DNA of 64,000 bases from an uncultured Oscillospiraceae bacterium (GTDB taxonomy: Bacteria > Bacillota > Clostridia > Oscillospirales > Ruminococcaceae). The stretch lies in assembly GCA_934481445.1 (NCBI GenBank), contig CAKSPC010000003.1:24934-88933 (forward strand), given 5' to 3'. The notes below the pieces were generated by a model. It was not told the DNA's origin, ran no database searches, and saw only the letters and a list, made by a program, of their open reading frames with translations. Within the stretch, counting starts at the first letter, position 1, and every line of letters starts with the position of its first letter. Of this stretch, positions 16,377 to 25,326 are shown in pieces. Position numbers and translations under genes: made by a program.

Positions 16377-19300
16377 ATCTTTTCCGTTTCTGCGGCGGCA
16401 TTGGTCGCGTTGGTTTCGGTGTTAACCGTGGTGTCGGCGGTCTCGGCTGTGTTTGCGGCTTCTTCCGCTTTTGCCTTTTCTTCTTCGGCGCGCATGGAAA
16501 GATCCTTGTTCCAGAGCTCCTCGAACGCGTCGATGGTCATGGGCTTAGCAAAATAGTACCCCTGCACCATTGCGCAGTTTATCTCGGTGAGGAAGTTGAC
16601 CTGGTCGACGGTTTCAACGCCCTCGGATATAACCTCCATGTCGAGGTTCTTCGCGAGGTCGACAACGGTGGAGATGACCGCCCTGCCCTTCTGGGAGTTA
16701 ACGGTGCCGTTGAAGAATTCGCGGTCGATCTTTACGACGTCCGCGGGGATGTCCTTGAGCATATTCAGCGAGGAATAACCCGAGCCGAAGTCGTCAATGG
16801 AAAGCTTGAAGCCTATTTCGTGCAGCTTCTGCATTATTTTAAGCAGCAGGTCGGCGTTCTCGGTGAAAACGCTCTCAGTCAGTTCAAGCTCGATATATTC
16901 ATAGGGTATTTCGTATTTGTCGACTATCTCGCGCAGGCGCCAGATATAGTCGTCGTAGTTGAGGTGAAGTCTTGACTGGTTGACCGAAACCACCACGGGC
17001 TTCTTTCCGTCGTCTATCCAGCGGCGCATGGTCTTGCAGACCTCCTCGAGGATGAAGAAGTCCAGCTCCACAACGAAGCCGTTCTTTTCGCTGAGCGGGA
17101 TGAAGTCGTTGGGATATACAAATCCGAACTCCTTGCTGTTCCAGCGGATAAGAGCCTCCGCGCCCTCGATATGGCGGGATTTAAGGCCGTATTTCGGCTG
17201 TAGGTAGCACTGGAATTCATGCTCGGCGAGGGCAGTGGGCATAACGCTTTCGTAGTCCTTTTCGCGCAGCGCCCTGTCGCGTATCTTTCCGTCGTAGAAT
17301 GCGATGGAGTGACTGTGTCTTCCTTTCATGGTCTTTTTCGCGATGGTGCAGCGATCCAGTGCGGCGTTGAAATCAACGGTGCCGTTCTTTTCGGAGCACT
17401 GGCCCAAACGGCATATTCCGGCGCTGAACAGCACGGAATATTTCACGAACAGCGCGTTCCTGCGCTCGAATTCGGAGAAGATGTTCTGCATTTTGGCGGT
17501 AAGCTCGCTGTCGGAGGCGTTGTGCACCGTAAGGGCGAAGTTATCATCGGATATGCGGGCGTATATCTCGTCGTCCGCAAGGTGGTCGCCGACGGTCTTG
17601 TAAAGGCGCTCCAGCATATGGTTGCCCTCTTCGTAGCTGTAGCGGTCGTTGATGAATTTGAACTTGTCGATATCAAACAGGATAAGCGCCCATTTTTCGG
17701 GAGAGGATTTCTTGACGGCGCGCTGCGAATCATCGATGAACTTTTTCTTCGACCTGCCGCCGGTAAGGCGGTCGATGTCGCCGGTGTGCCTGCCGCGGAA
17801 GAATATCAGCACTATCAGCGCTGCGATAATGATTATCAGCACGGCGACTGCCGCAATGAATATCCCGACGTACTTATCCACGAATCTTCCGACGGAGTTG
17901 GTTTCGTTGGTGTATGCCACCATGCTTGCGTAGGAAGCGGTGACTACCTCCGCTGTGCCCATCTGCGCCATGTACTTATCCAGCAGCGTGAACAGCGCGG
18001 AGTTTTTCGGACCCACCGCGAAGCGCTCACAGTGGAAGTCGTTGAGCACGTTGGTTATAGCAATGTCGTTGTAGCCGTTGTTGATGAAATAAACGATGTC
18101 GTATGCACCCGCGCAGACTATGTCCGCCTGACCGTCCTCCACCGCTTCCATGCAGGCGCGGACGCTTTCGTAGGGCAGGAATGTCGCGCCCGGGTAGAGC
18201 AGGCGGGCGTACTGCGTGATGTCGTCGCCGTAGAAAGGCACGGCGATCTTAAGCGAGCCGTTAAGCATAACGCTGCCCTTTCCCGCCATAGCCATGGGAG
18301 CCTTTGTGAGCGGGCGGGTGACATAGCAGTCGGAATACGCCGACATACTGCCGAGGTTCACCCCGCCGAATGCCGCGTCGGCTTCGCCGCTCGATACCAT
18401 GTCCATGCATTCGGAAAGGCTTGTGCAGGGGATCAGGTTGAACTTTATCCCTGCGGCCTTTTCGAGCTTTTCAAACATGGTTGCGCACAGCCCCGAGATG
18501 AAGCCGGAGCGCTGTTCTATAACGGCGGATTCGGTGTTATATGCAAGGTTTATTTCGGATTTCTTTTCGAGGTAGTCCCTTTCGGCATCGGACAGCACAG
18601 GAAGCTGCGCGCCGTAGCGGGAGAGGTTCTTTTCGTAGACCTCGGAGCTGAAGGACGGCTCGTTTATCGCGATGCTTGCGAGGGCGTTGTTAAGGGCGGC
18701 GGCGATGTCCGAGTCGCTTTCGGATACGGCGAAATAGCACTCCTCGTCCGAGAACATATAAACAAGGCGTTCGTTTTCCCATGTGCGGAAGCAGTCCTTT
18801 ACCACCGCGCCGAGCTTTCCCGAATTGAGGTCGGCTTTCATCTGACTTTCGGTGTTATACAATACAAAGGACGCGTTGTCCATTTCGCTTAAATTAAATC
18901 TGCCTTCGTTGAAATAGCGGTCGGCGTCCTCGGCGAGGAAGCCTATCCTCATGCCGCTGAGCGCCTGCATATCGCCGTAGCTTATGTCCCTGGCGCTGCC
19001 ATTCTGACAGACATATATGCCGTAGTATTTTGTCATCAGCGAAAGCCCCGTGGTGGATATCGCGGAGGCGCCGGAGCTGCGGGATAATGTGCCCGCGGAA
19101 TATATTTCGGCTTCGTCCCCGGTAACGCAGGGGATGACGTCGATCTTTCTTTCCATCAGCATTTCAAAGAGCTCTTCGGGGGTGCCGTAGACATAGACGT
19201 AGCTGTGCCCCGTCAGCCTTTTCATGTTTTCGAGGTAATCGTATGCGAAGCCATAATAGGTCGAGCCGCTTTTGGATATGCCGAAGGAGGGGTTTGCCCC

Positions 19301-19429
19301 GACTATAACGGCTTCTCCCGCCGCCGCACGGGCGGGCAGGGGCATCGCCGCCGCGAATATCATAAGCGCGGCAAACAGACACAACAGTCCCTTAAAACAG
19401 TTCCATTTTTTACCCATTATTTTAAGCAT
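16373..19429 (-). CDS. Membrane EAL protein with tandem periplasmic-binding-type sensor domains and degenerate GGDEF
   Basis: A 1018-residue sensor: signal peptide (about 1-40), two type-3 solute-binding domains in tandem (about 42-275 and 290-520), one membrane helix (YVGIFIAAVAVLIIIIAAL, about 525-550), GGDEF domain with the motif changed to RISDDNF, and a C-terminal EAL domain (about 745-1000) keeping EALIRW, ELTES, DDFGSGYSSL, KIDREF, EGVET and QGYYFAKP. It should bind an extracellular amino-acid-like or small polar ligand and control c-di-GMP hydrolysis. ATG 19429 has GAGGTG upstream and a 17-bp-spaced promoter lies 105 bp before it; a longer reading frame begins 33 codons earlier. First gene of the EAL-hydrolase-EAL operon. 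Confidence 0.93.
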   Translation of the reverse strand: MLKIMGKKWNCFKGLLCLFAALMIFAAAMPLPARAAAGEAVIVGANPSFGISKSGSTYYGFAYDYLENMKRLTGHSYVYVYGTPEELFEMLMERKIDVIPCVTGDEAEIYSAGTLSRSSGASAISTTGLSLMTKYYGIYVCQNGSARDISYGDMQALSGMRIGFLAEDADRYFNEGRFNLSEMDNASFVLYNTESQMKADLNSGKLGAVVKDCFRTWENERLVYMFSDEECYFAVSESDSDIAAALNNALASIAINEPSFSSEVYEKNLSRYGAQLPVLSDAERDYLEKKSEINLAYNTESAVIEQRSGFISGLCATMFEKLEKAAGIKFNLIPCTSLSECMDMVSSGEADAAFGGVNLGSMSAYSDCYVTRPLTKAPMAMAGKGSVMLNGSLKIAVPFYGDDITQYARLLYPGATFLPYESVRACMEAVEDGQADIVCAGAYDIVYFINNGYNDIAITNVLNDFHCERFAVGPKNSALFTLLDKYMAQMGTAEVVTASYASMVAYTNETNSVGRFVDKYVGIFIAAVAVLIIIIAALIVLIFFRGRHTGDIDRLTGGRSKKKFIDDSQRAVKKSSPEKWALILFDIDKFKFINDRYSYEEGNHMLERLYKTVGDHLADDEIYARISDDNFALTVHNASDSELTAKMQNIFSEFERRNALFVKYSVLFSAGICRLGQCSEKNGTVDFNAALDRCTIAKKTMKGRHSHSIAFYDGKIRDRALREKDYESVMPTALAEHEFQCYLQPKYGLKSRHIEGAEALIRWNSKEFGFVYPNDFIPLSEKNGFVVELDFFILEEVCKTMRRWIDDGKKPVVVSVNQSRLHLNYDDYIWRLREIVDKYEIPYEYIELELTESVFTENADLLLKIMQKLHEIGFKLSIDDFGSGYSSLNMLKDIPADVVKIDREFFNGTVNSQKGRAVISTVVDLAKNLDMEVISEGVETVDQVNFLTEINCAMVQGYYFAKPMTIDAFEELWNKDLSMRAEEEKAKAEEAANTAETADTTVNTETNATNAAAETEKI

Positions 19430-19533
19430 GAAGCACCTCATTATTTCGGATATGTCTTTGTGATTTGATTTGTTTCCGACAAATGACATTTCATATATTT
19501 CAACGTTTTGGCTTATAAACTTATACATATATT

Positions 19534-19562
19534 ATTATAACACGTTATGTAACTGTTTTCAA
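19534..19562 (-). promoter_or_regulatory. Sigma-A promoter of the EAL-hydrolase-EAL operon
   Basis: On the minus strand TTGAAA (19562-19557), 17 bp, TATAAT (19539-19534). The leader is about 100 nt. Confidence 0.8.
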
Positions 19563-19634
19563 GATAGGGCAGTCAAATTTTGCAGATTTTCAATAATGTT
19601 TTCTGAAATGTTTGTTGAGTATGCACAAAATTCA

Positions 19635-19663
19635 TTGACAACACATGAAGATTGTGATATAAT
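19635..19663 (+). promoter_or_regulatory. Consensus sigma-A promoter of the GH13 gene
   Basis: TTGACA (19635-19640), 17 bp, TATAAT (19658-19663): a perfect match. Transcription would begin near 19670, giving a 5' leader of about 130 nt. Confidence 0.85.
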
Positions 19664-19801
19664 ATTATGGCATTATGCGGGAATTTATAAGGCAAAATCT
19701 CGGAAAACGCCGCGCGGTCGGAAGTATATCCGATATATGCCCGAAAATCCTTTCCCGCCCCGCTTTTCCGGCGGGATATTCATTATCTAAGGAGCAATTT
19801 T

Positions 19802-21121
19802 ATGAACTGGTTTGAGAACGCTGTATTTTATCACATCTACCCCATCGGATACTTCGGATGCCCGCGCATAAACGACCGCAGCGCCGAAACTTCCCACGTC
19901 ATCCTGAAGCTTATTGACGACATCCCGCACATCAAGTCGCTGGGCTGCAACGCGGTATATTTCGGGCCTGTTTTCGAGAGTGTTGCGCACGGATACGACA
20001 CGGTGGATTATACAAAAATAGACCGCAGACTCGGCACCAACGAGGATTTCGCGAAGGTATGCGAAGCGCTGCATGAAAACGGCATACGCGTTGTTCTTGA
20101 CGGCGTGTTCAATCATGTCGGCAGGGATTTCGGTGCATTCATGGATGTCCGCGAGCATAAGCTCGGCTCCGCGAAAAGGGACTGGTTCCATGTCCGCGAG
20201 GGCAACTCTCCCTATAACGACGGCTTCTACTATGAGGGATGGGAGGGTCACTACGAACTGGTCAAGCTGAATCTCTACAATCCCGAAGTCAAGCAGTATC
20301 TCAAGGACTGCATAACAGGCTGGAAAAAGGAATTCGGCATAGACGGACTGCGCCTTGACGTGGCATACTGCCTTGACCTCAACTTCCTCAAGGAACTGCA
20401 CGGACACTGCAAGTGGCTGGCGGAGGATTTCTTCCTGCTGGGCGAAACGCTGCACGGCGACTACAACAAGTGGATGAACCCCGAAATGCTGGACAGCGTA
20501 ACGAACTACGAATGCTACAAGGGGCTTTTCTCCAGCTTCAACGACATGAATATGTTCGAGATAGCGCATTCGATAAACCGTCAGTTCGGCAGCGAGAACT
20601 GGTGCCTGTACCGTGGAAAGCACCTCTACACATTCGTTGACAACCACGACGTATCCCGAATCGCCACCATGCTGAAAACCAAGGAGCACCTGCCTGTCAT
20701 CTACACGCTGATGTTCATGATGCCGGGAATTCCCGCGGTATATTACGGCAGCGAATTTGGTCTGGAGGGCGACAAGCACAGCGGCGACGACGCGCTGCGT
20801 CCCGAATTTGACCTTGAAAAGATGAAGAGCGAGGGCATCCGCGACTTTTCCGCGCACATAAAGGCGCTGGCGGAGATACAGAAAAATCACCCCGCGGCGG
20901 CGTGGGGCGATTACAAGCAGGTCCAGCTCACCAACCGCCAGTACGCATTTATGCGCAGCACCGGCGACGAGACCCTGCTGACGGTGCTCAACGCGGACGG
21001 CGCGCCTTTCACCTTTAACCTCAACATGAGCGGCGCCAGGGAAGATCTTCTTACGGGAGAAACCATGGAGCTCGGCGGGCTTACTCTGCCTGCATTTACG
21101 AGCGCTGTTTTCAGGCTGTAA
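19802..21121 (+). CDS. Alpha-amylase family (GH13) glycosidase, intracellular
   Basis: A 439-residue alpha-glucan-active enzyme with no signal peptide. The four GH13 regions are visible: VVLDGVFNHVG, GLRLDVAYCLD (nucleophile Asp), LLGETLHG (acid/base Glu) and FVDNHDVSR (third Asp). It is short for the family: an N-terminal starch-binding domain is missing and the C-terminal domain is a brief beta sandwich. It resembles cytosolic maltodextrin hydrolases that trim oligosaccharides from glycogen or imported starch fragments. AAGGAG stands 6 nt before the ATG. dprA follows by 31 bp. Glycogen phosphorylase and a second GH13 occur elsewhere in the window. Confidence 0.94.
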   Translation: MNWFENAVFYHIYPIGYFGCPRINDRSAETSHVILKLIDDIPHIKSLGCNAVYFGPVFESVAHGYDTVDYTKIDRRLGTNEDFAKVCEALHENGIRVVLDGVFNHVGRDFGAFMDVREHKLGSAKRDWFHVREGNSPYNDGFYYEGWEGHYELVKLNLYNPEVKQYLKDCITGWKKEFGIDGLRLDVAYCLDLNFLKELHGHCKWLAEDFFLLGETLHGDYNKWMNPEMLDSVTNYECYKGLFSSFNDMNMFEIAHSINRQFGSENWCLYRGKHLYTFVDNHDVSRIATMLKTKEHLPVIYTLMFMMPGIPAVYYGSEFGLEGDKHSGDDALRPEFDLEKMKSEGIRDFSAHIKALAEIQKNHPAAAWGDYKQVQLTNRQYAFMRSTGDETLLTVLNADGAPFTFNLNMSGAREDLLTGETMELGGLTLPAFTSAVFRL

Positions 21122-21152
21122 GTAAAAAATACTAATCAAAGGAGGCGGAGCG

Positions 21153-22382
21153 ATGAACGAGCATATCGAAGTGTGGCTGTGGATACTTCTTGTGATGCTG
21201 CCATACAACCCGAAAAGCAACCGCATTCTTGATATCTGCGGCGGGGACGTCGTAAAGGCGGCGCAGATGATACGCGACGGCTCTCCGCTCCTCTCCGAAG
21301 CGGAGAAAAAGCGCGCCGAAAGCGTCCGCGTGGGCGAAGTCCGCAGGGTGCTGGAGATTTGCAGAAAATATAACATCCGCATACTCACCCTCGTGGACGA
21401 AGAATACCCGCAGCGGCTTAAATCCATTTACGATCCGCCGATAGTACTGTTTCTCCGCGGCAGCCTTGCTGGGCTGGACGAGGAGGTTTCCATCGCGGTG
21501 GTGGGAACGCGGCATCCCGACCCGTACAGCGTTAAGGTCGGGGAGAAGCTCTGCTCCGACCTCACCCGCATAGGCACGGTGATAGTGAGCGGTCTTGCGG
21601 TGGGACTTGACACCGTGGCGCACCGCGCCTGCATAGATAACGGCGGCAGGACGATAGGCGTGCTTGCCTGCGGCATCATGGTGGATTACCCGAAAGAGAG
21701 CGCGGGGTTAAAGGACGATATCCTGCGGACTGGTGGCGCACTGGTGAGCGAGCTGCTTCCGTTCAGCAGCACCTCTGCGGCGTATTTTCAGCACAGGAAC
21801 AGGATAATTTCGGGGCTTGGCACGGGCACGCTGATACTCGAAGCCTCGTCGCGCAGCGGCTGCCTGCTCACGGCGGAGCACACCATCGAGCAGGGGCGGG
21901 ATCTTTTCTGCGTTCCGCCGCACGATATTATGTCGAGACGATATGCGGGAGTAATGCCGCTGCTGCGGGACGGCGCGGTGCCTGTTTTCAGTTATATTGA
22001 TATCGTCAACGCGAACCTTTACAGCTACCTGCGCAAGAGCACCTACAGCGACCTTGCGGAGTACAGACCCGCGGAGGGGCGGAGTGATGTTCCCGCCGCG
22101 AAAACCGCCGCGCGCGGAAAGGCTGCGGAGGACAAGCGGGAGGAAGCTACTGAAGAGATACCGGGCGGAAAGAATGTTCCGGATGAAAGCGTGCTTTCCC
22201 CGCTTACGCCGCGGCAGGCGGATATCGTACTGCTTACGGCGGAAAAGCCCGTGGATATCGACGCGATAATTGCCGCGACGGGTGCGGCGTTCATCGACGT
22301 AAGCTCGGAGCTTATCGAACTGGAGATAAGCGGGCTGGTGGAGCGCGGGATGGACGGGTTTTATCGGTACGTGGGGAAATAA
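21153..22382 (+). CDS. dprA: DNA-processing protein DprA
   Basis: A 409-residue DprA/Smf, which binds incoming single-stranded DNA and loads RecA during transformation. The Rossmann core (about 100-290) has VAVVGTRHPDPYS, SGLAVGLDTVAHRACIDNGGRTIGVLACG and FQHRNRIISGLGTGTLILEA. A charged linker (about 300-335) leads to a C-terminal winged helix (LTPRQADIVLLTAEKP...LIELEISGLVERG), and a SAM-like segment occupies the N-terminal 75 residues. The ATG at 21153 has GGAGG upstream. Other competence genes are not in the window; dprA is widely kept even in species not known to be transformable. Confidence 0.96.
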   Translation: MNEHIEVWLWILLVMLPYNPKSNRILDICGGDVVKAAQMIRDGSPLLSEAEKKRAESVRVGEVRRVLEICRKYNIRILTLVDEEYPQRLKSIYDPPIVLFLRGSLAGLDEEVSIAVVGTRHPDPYSVKVGEKLCSDLTRIGTVIVSGLAVGLDTVAHRACIDNGGRTIGVLACGIMVDYPKESAGLKDDILRTGGALVSELLPFSSTSAAYFQHRNRIISGLGTGTLILEASSRSGCLLTAEHTIEQGRDLFCVPPHDIMSRRYAGVMPLLRDGAVPVFSYIDIVNANLYSYLRKSTYSDLAEYRPAEGRSDVPAAKTAARGKAAEDKREEATEEIPGGKNVPDESVLSPLTPRQADIVLLTAEKPVDIDAIIAATGAAFIDVSSELIELEISGLVERGMDGFYRYVGK

Positions 22383-22444
22383 ATCAGCAGCGTGAATTTT
22401 TGTGTGCCGAAAGGTTGATTGGAAAGGCTAGACGGCTCTGATTT

Positions 22445-22700
22445 ACAATAGACTGTGGGGGAAAACTCTTGTTTTCCCCCACACCCCTTTAGCGCCTTGG
22501 GAGTCGGATTAACGCGCCTGCTTTTTTGCTTTCACTGCTTGAAATTTTCTATGCGTGGGGAGTTTCGCCACTGCGGTGGCGACGAGGGCGCTGCCCTCGA
22601 CCTGCGAGGGGTGCGGTCTGTCGGTCAACCCCCTCTGTCGCTTCGCGACACCTCCCCTATGGGGAGATCACCCCTTGACCGCGTGTATGGGTGGCTGAAA
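22445..22700 (+). repeat. Interspersed hairpin-rich repeat, copy e
   Basis: Contains the main hairpin with 13-bp arms (22454-22483), AGCGCCTTGGGAGTCGG, the CTTTCACTGCTTGAAATTTT module, CGCCACTGCGGTGGCG and GAGGGCGCTGCCCTC hairpins, then the CTCTGTCGCTTCGCGACA and GGGGAGATCACCCC segments shared with copy b. It fills most of the gap between convergent dprA and the Nudix gene. Confidence 0.8.
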
Positions 22701-22708
22701 AATTAAAT

Positions 22709-22734
22709 GCGGCGTGCATGAAAATGCACGCCGC
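22709..22734 (-). terminator. Terminator of the Nudix-nth operon
   Basis: A perfect 11-bp stem (GCGGCGTGCAT/ATGCACGCCGC) with a 4-nt loop, directly after the Nudix stop codon, followed on the minus strand by an AT-rich stretch ending in five T. Confidence 0.75.
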
Positions 22735-22739
22735 AAACA

Positions 22740-23225
22740 TTATTCCGAAAGAAACTCCTCCAACATAACTCCCGCAACGGAACTGTTCTTCAGAAGCTCC
22801 CTTGCGGTATCCTTATCGAACCACCCCGCGCTGTCGACCTCGCCCGAGAGGGACACATCCCCCCGCTCGACCCGCACCGCGAAGCCCATCATAAGGTTAT
22901 CGCTCCTCGGATGGTATCTGCTCGAAAGATATCTCACCGATTTTGCCGCAAGACCCGTTTCCTCCGCGACCTCGCGGGCGGCGGCTTCCTCGGCGGTTTC
23001 GCCGCGCTTGATATACCCCGCCACGCAGACGTGGTGCTCCGAAACATACCCCTGCTTTATCAGCAGGAAATTTCCCGCGCCGTCCGTAACAATGCACAGA
23101 ACGCATGGATACGAAAACGAAAAGAACGGCCGCGAGCATTTCACGCAGAACGGAACAAGTCCCTCATCCCCTATTTCCTTTGTTTCAAGCTTCCCGCCGC
23201 ACTGCGGGCAGAACGAAAACGTCAT
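22740..23225 (-). CDS. Nudix hydrolase with N-terminal zinc ribbon (NudC-like)
   Basis: A 161-residue enzyme. An N-terminal zinc ribbon (C6PQC9 and C27VKC30) precedes a Nudix domain whose signature GYIKRGETAEEAAAREVAEETGL (about residues 70-92) is complete, so hydrolysis of a nucleoside diphosphate derivative is expected. The ribbon-Nudix arrangement is that of NADH pyrophosphatase NudC, but the N-terminal domain is shorter and the SQPWPFPxS motif of NudC is absent, so the substrate is uncertain. The start is directly adjacent to the nth stop codon, so it is translated as the last gene of the tatD-nth operon. Confidence 0.93.
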   Translation of the reverse strand: MTFSFCPQCGGKLETKEIGDEGLVPFCVKCSRPFFSFSYPCVLCIVTDGAGNFLLIKQGYVSEHHVCVAGYIKRGETAEEAAAREVAEETGLAAKSVRYLSSRYHPRSDNLMMGFAVRVERGDVSLSGEVDSAGWFDKDTARELLKNSSVAGVMLEEFLSE

Positions 23226-23879
23226 TTATATCCCCGCCTTATCCTTGGATTTACAGATGTTGCGCAGTACGCACGCCTCGCACCTCGGCGCCCTTGCGGA
23301 GCACACCCCGCGGCCGTGCCATACAAGCCTGTGGCACAGCATAAGCCCCTCCTCGGGGGGCACGCAGGCGCGCAGTTCCTTTTCCACCTTTGCGGCGTCC
23401 TTTGTATCGGAAAGCCCCAGCCTGTTCGTAAGGCGGATAACGTGGGTATCGCACACCATCGCTGGCTTTCCGTACAGGTCGCCGACGATAAGGTTTGCGG
23501 TCTTTCTGCCGACGCCGGGGAGCTTCGTAAGTTCCTCAATGCTGTCGGGGACTATTCCGCCGTAGACATCGCGGAGCATAATGCACATTTCAACGATATC
23601 CTTTGCCTTGGTCTTGAACAATCCGCAGGTGCGGATATAGTCCTCCACCTCGGAAACATCTGCGGCGGCGAAATCGTCGATGCTTTTGAACCGCTCAAAC
23701 AGCGCGGGAGTTACCATGTTGACGCGCTTGTCCGTGCACTGCGCGGAGAGCCGCGTTGCGATAAGAAGTTCATGCGGTTTGGTGTATATCAGCGCGCATT
23801 TTACATCGGGGTATTCCTCTTTAAGGAGGGATATCACCTCGGCGGCGAGCTTTTTCTTATCTATCCTCATTTTCATCAT
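23226..23879 (-). CDS. nth: Endonuclease III
   Basis: A 217-residue base-excision DNA glycosylase/AP lyase for oxidised pyrimidines. The helix-hairpin-helix LPGVGRKTANLIVG holds the catalytic Lys; VCDTHVIRLTNRLGL holds the catalytic Asp; the C-terminal [4Fe-4S] cluster ligands are spaced C-x6-C-x2-C-x5-C (GVCSARAPRCEACVLRNIC). The first Met (23879) overlaps the upstream gene by 23 nt; Met codons at 23876 and 23870 are alternatives. Length is normal for bacterial Nth. Confidence 0.97.
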   Translation of the reverse strand: MMKMRIDKKKLAAEVISLLKEEYPDVKCALIYTKPHELLIATRLSAQCTDKRVNMVTPALFERFKSIDDFAAADVSEVEDYIRTCGLFKTKAKDIVEMCIMLRDVYGGIVPDSIEELTKLPGVGRKTANLIVGDLYGKPAMVCDTHVIRLTNRLGLSDTKDAAKVEKELRACVPPEEGLMLCHRLVWHGRGVCSARAPRCEACVLRNICKSKDKAGI

Positions 23880-24825
23880 CCTTGTCGGCGGTTTTGGGAA
23901 TACCGGAAACGCGGACTTTCTTTATCATCCTGTCCTCAACGGAGAGCACTACAAGCTTCACGCCTTCGTATTCCACGGCGGGGGGAGCGACCTCGCCGCC
24001 CTCGGGTATGTAGCCCAGCTTGTCCGTTACAAAGCCCGCTATCGTTTCATATTCGTGCTCCTCGGGGAGCTTCACGCCGAAAAGCTCAAAAACCTCGTCG
24101 GGGTCTGCTTCGCCGTCCACGTCGTACTGACCGTCGCCGATTTTGACGATATCGCTCTTTTCGTCGTCGTATTCGTCCTGAATATTGCCCATTACGGCTT
24201 CGATTATGTCCTCAAGGGTGACTATGCCCGCAGTGCCGCCATATTCATCCACTACCACCGCCATGCCGGAGCGCAGGTCGGTGAGTGATTTGAAAATATC
24301 GGGGCAGGGACAGGCCTCGGGGATGAAGATAACATCACGCAGGAAATCATGCACGTTGAAATCCGAAAGATCCTTTTTTCCGATAAGGCACAGCAGATCC
24401 TTTACGATGATAAGTCCGATGATACGGTCTATCGAGCCGTTGTAGACGGGTATGCGGGAAAATCCCATGTCCAGCGCAAGGTAGATAAGGTCGTCGAGGG
24501 TTATGGTGTTGATATCCACGCCGACGATGGAGGTGCGGTGGGTCATAACGTCCCCTGCGGTCAGTCCGTTGAATTCAAAGATGTTGTTTATCATCTGCGC
24601 GGAATCTTCCTCGATGGTGTCGTCGTCCTCGTCCTTGGCGAGAGCGTCCACCATGCCGAGCACTTCATCCTCGGTAACGTCGGAATAATCCGCGCCCAGC
24701 GCCTTTTTCAGCAGGGCGCTCAGTCCGCGGTTGAGCAGGCTCAGCGGCGCAAGAAGCACCTTTCTTACCGTGTGGCGCTTTTCAGTGTGTTCGTTTTCTG
24801 TGGTGTGGGTACTGTCTGTATCCAT
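23857..24825 (-). CDS. CBS-domain protein of the CorC/HlyC family, soluble form
   Basis: A 322-residue protein: acidic N-terminus, tandem CBS domains (about 70-195, with VMTHRTSIVGVD and GMAVVVDEYGGTAGIVTLEDIIEAVMG) and a C-terminal CorC/TlyC transporter-associated domain (about 215-300). Unlike full CNNM/HlyC proteins it has no DUF21 membrane domain; one weak hydrophobic segment near residue 30 does not look like a full membrane helix. CorC-type proteins influence magnesium or cobalt efflux, but this soluble form's partner is unknown. Its stop overlaps nth. The bipartite acidic stretch DEDDDTIEEDSAQM is typical of the family. Confidence 0.9.
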   Translation of the reverse strand: MDTDSTHTTENEHTEKRHTVRKVLLAPLSLLNRGLSALLKKALGADYSDVTEDEVLGMVDALAKDEDDDTIEEDSAQMINNIFEFNGLTAGDVMTHRTSIVGVDINTITLDDLIYLALDMGFSRIPVYNGSIDRIIGLIIVKDLLCLIGKKDLSDFNVHDFLRDVIFIPEACPCPDIFKSLTDLRSGMAVVVDEYGGTAGIVTLEDIIEAVMGNIQDEYDDEKSDIVKIGDGQYDVDGEADPDEVFELFGVKLPEEHEYETIAGFVTDKLGYIPEGGEVAPPAVEYEGVKLVVLSVEDRMIKKVRVSGIPKTADKDDENEDR

Positions 24826-24843
24826 ATTTCCTCCGTATTGATG

Positions 24844-25296
24844 TTATCGGATGTTAAGTTCCATATGCTCTTCCGACATGCGAAATCCGAGCGCGGAATA
24901 GAGCGGTTTTCCGCTTTCGGTTGCGTCAAGGGTTATGCAGCTCGCTCCGCGTGCCCTTGCTTCATCAAGAATAAGCTCCATCATCATGCGCGCGGCGCCT
25001 TTTCTGCGGTATTCCGCGCGGGTATAGACGTTCATGATATGCGCCCGAACACCCGACGGGTGCGAGAATGTCGGCATTACTCCGATGAAGCATATCGTAG
25101 CGCAGCCGACGGGAATATCCCCGTCGAAGGCTAGGGCGGTAACGCTGTCCCCGTTACTGAAATATCGTTCGGAATTCACGAGTATCTCATCGCTTATGTC
25201 GCTTTCGGGAATGTTGTTTACCACCGCAAGCATTTCAATGCGCAGTTTCATCAGCAGCCCGATATCCTCTGCGGCGGATTTTCTAACCGTGATCAT
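24844..25296 (-). CDS. GNAT N-acetyltransferase
   Basis: A 150-residue single-domain GNAT. The acetyl-CoA site is HIMNVYTRAEYRRKGAARMMMELILDEARARG and the final strands are ITLDATESGKPLYSALGFRMSEEHMEL. It sits between tatD and the CBS/CorC gene in a minus-strand run with gaps of 30 bp or less, so it is in the same operon. The substrate cannot be named. Confidence 0.92.
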   Translation of the reverse strand: MITVRKSAAEDIGLLMKLRIEMLAVVNNIPESDISDEILVNSERYFSNGDSVTALAFDGDIPVGCATICFIGVMPTFSHPSGVRAHIMNVYTRAEYRRKGAARMMMELILDEARARGASCITLDATESGKPLYSALGFRMSEEHMELNIR

Positions 25297-25326
25297 ATAT
25301 ACTCCTCGTTGAATTGCAAAAAGATA

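Larger units (their letters stand above)
19430..19801. other. Divergent intergenic region with two promoters
   Basis: The 372-bp gap contains the leftward promoter for the EAL operon (19534-19562) and the rightward promoter for the GH13 gene (19635-19663), back to back about 70 bp apart. The remaining AT-rich sequence shows no gene and no further hairpin of note. Confidence 0.6.
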
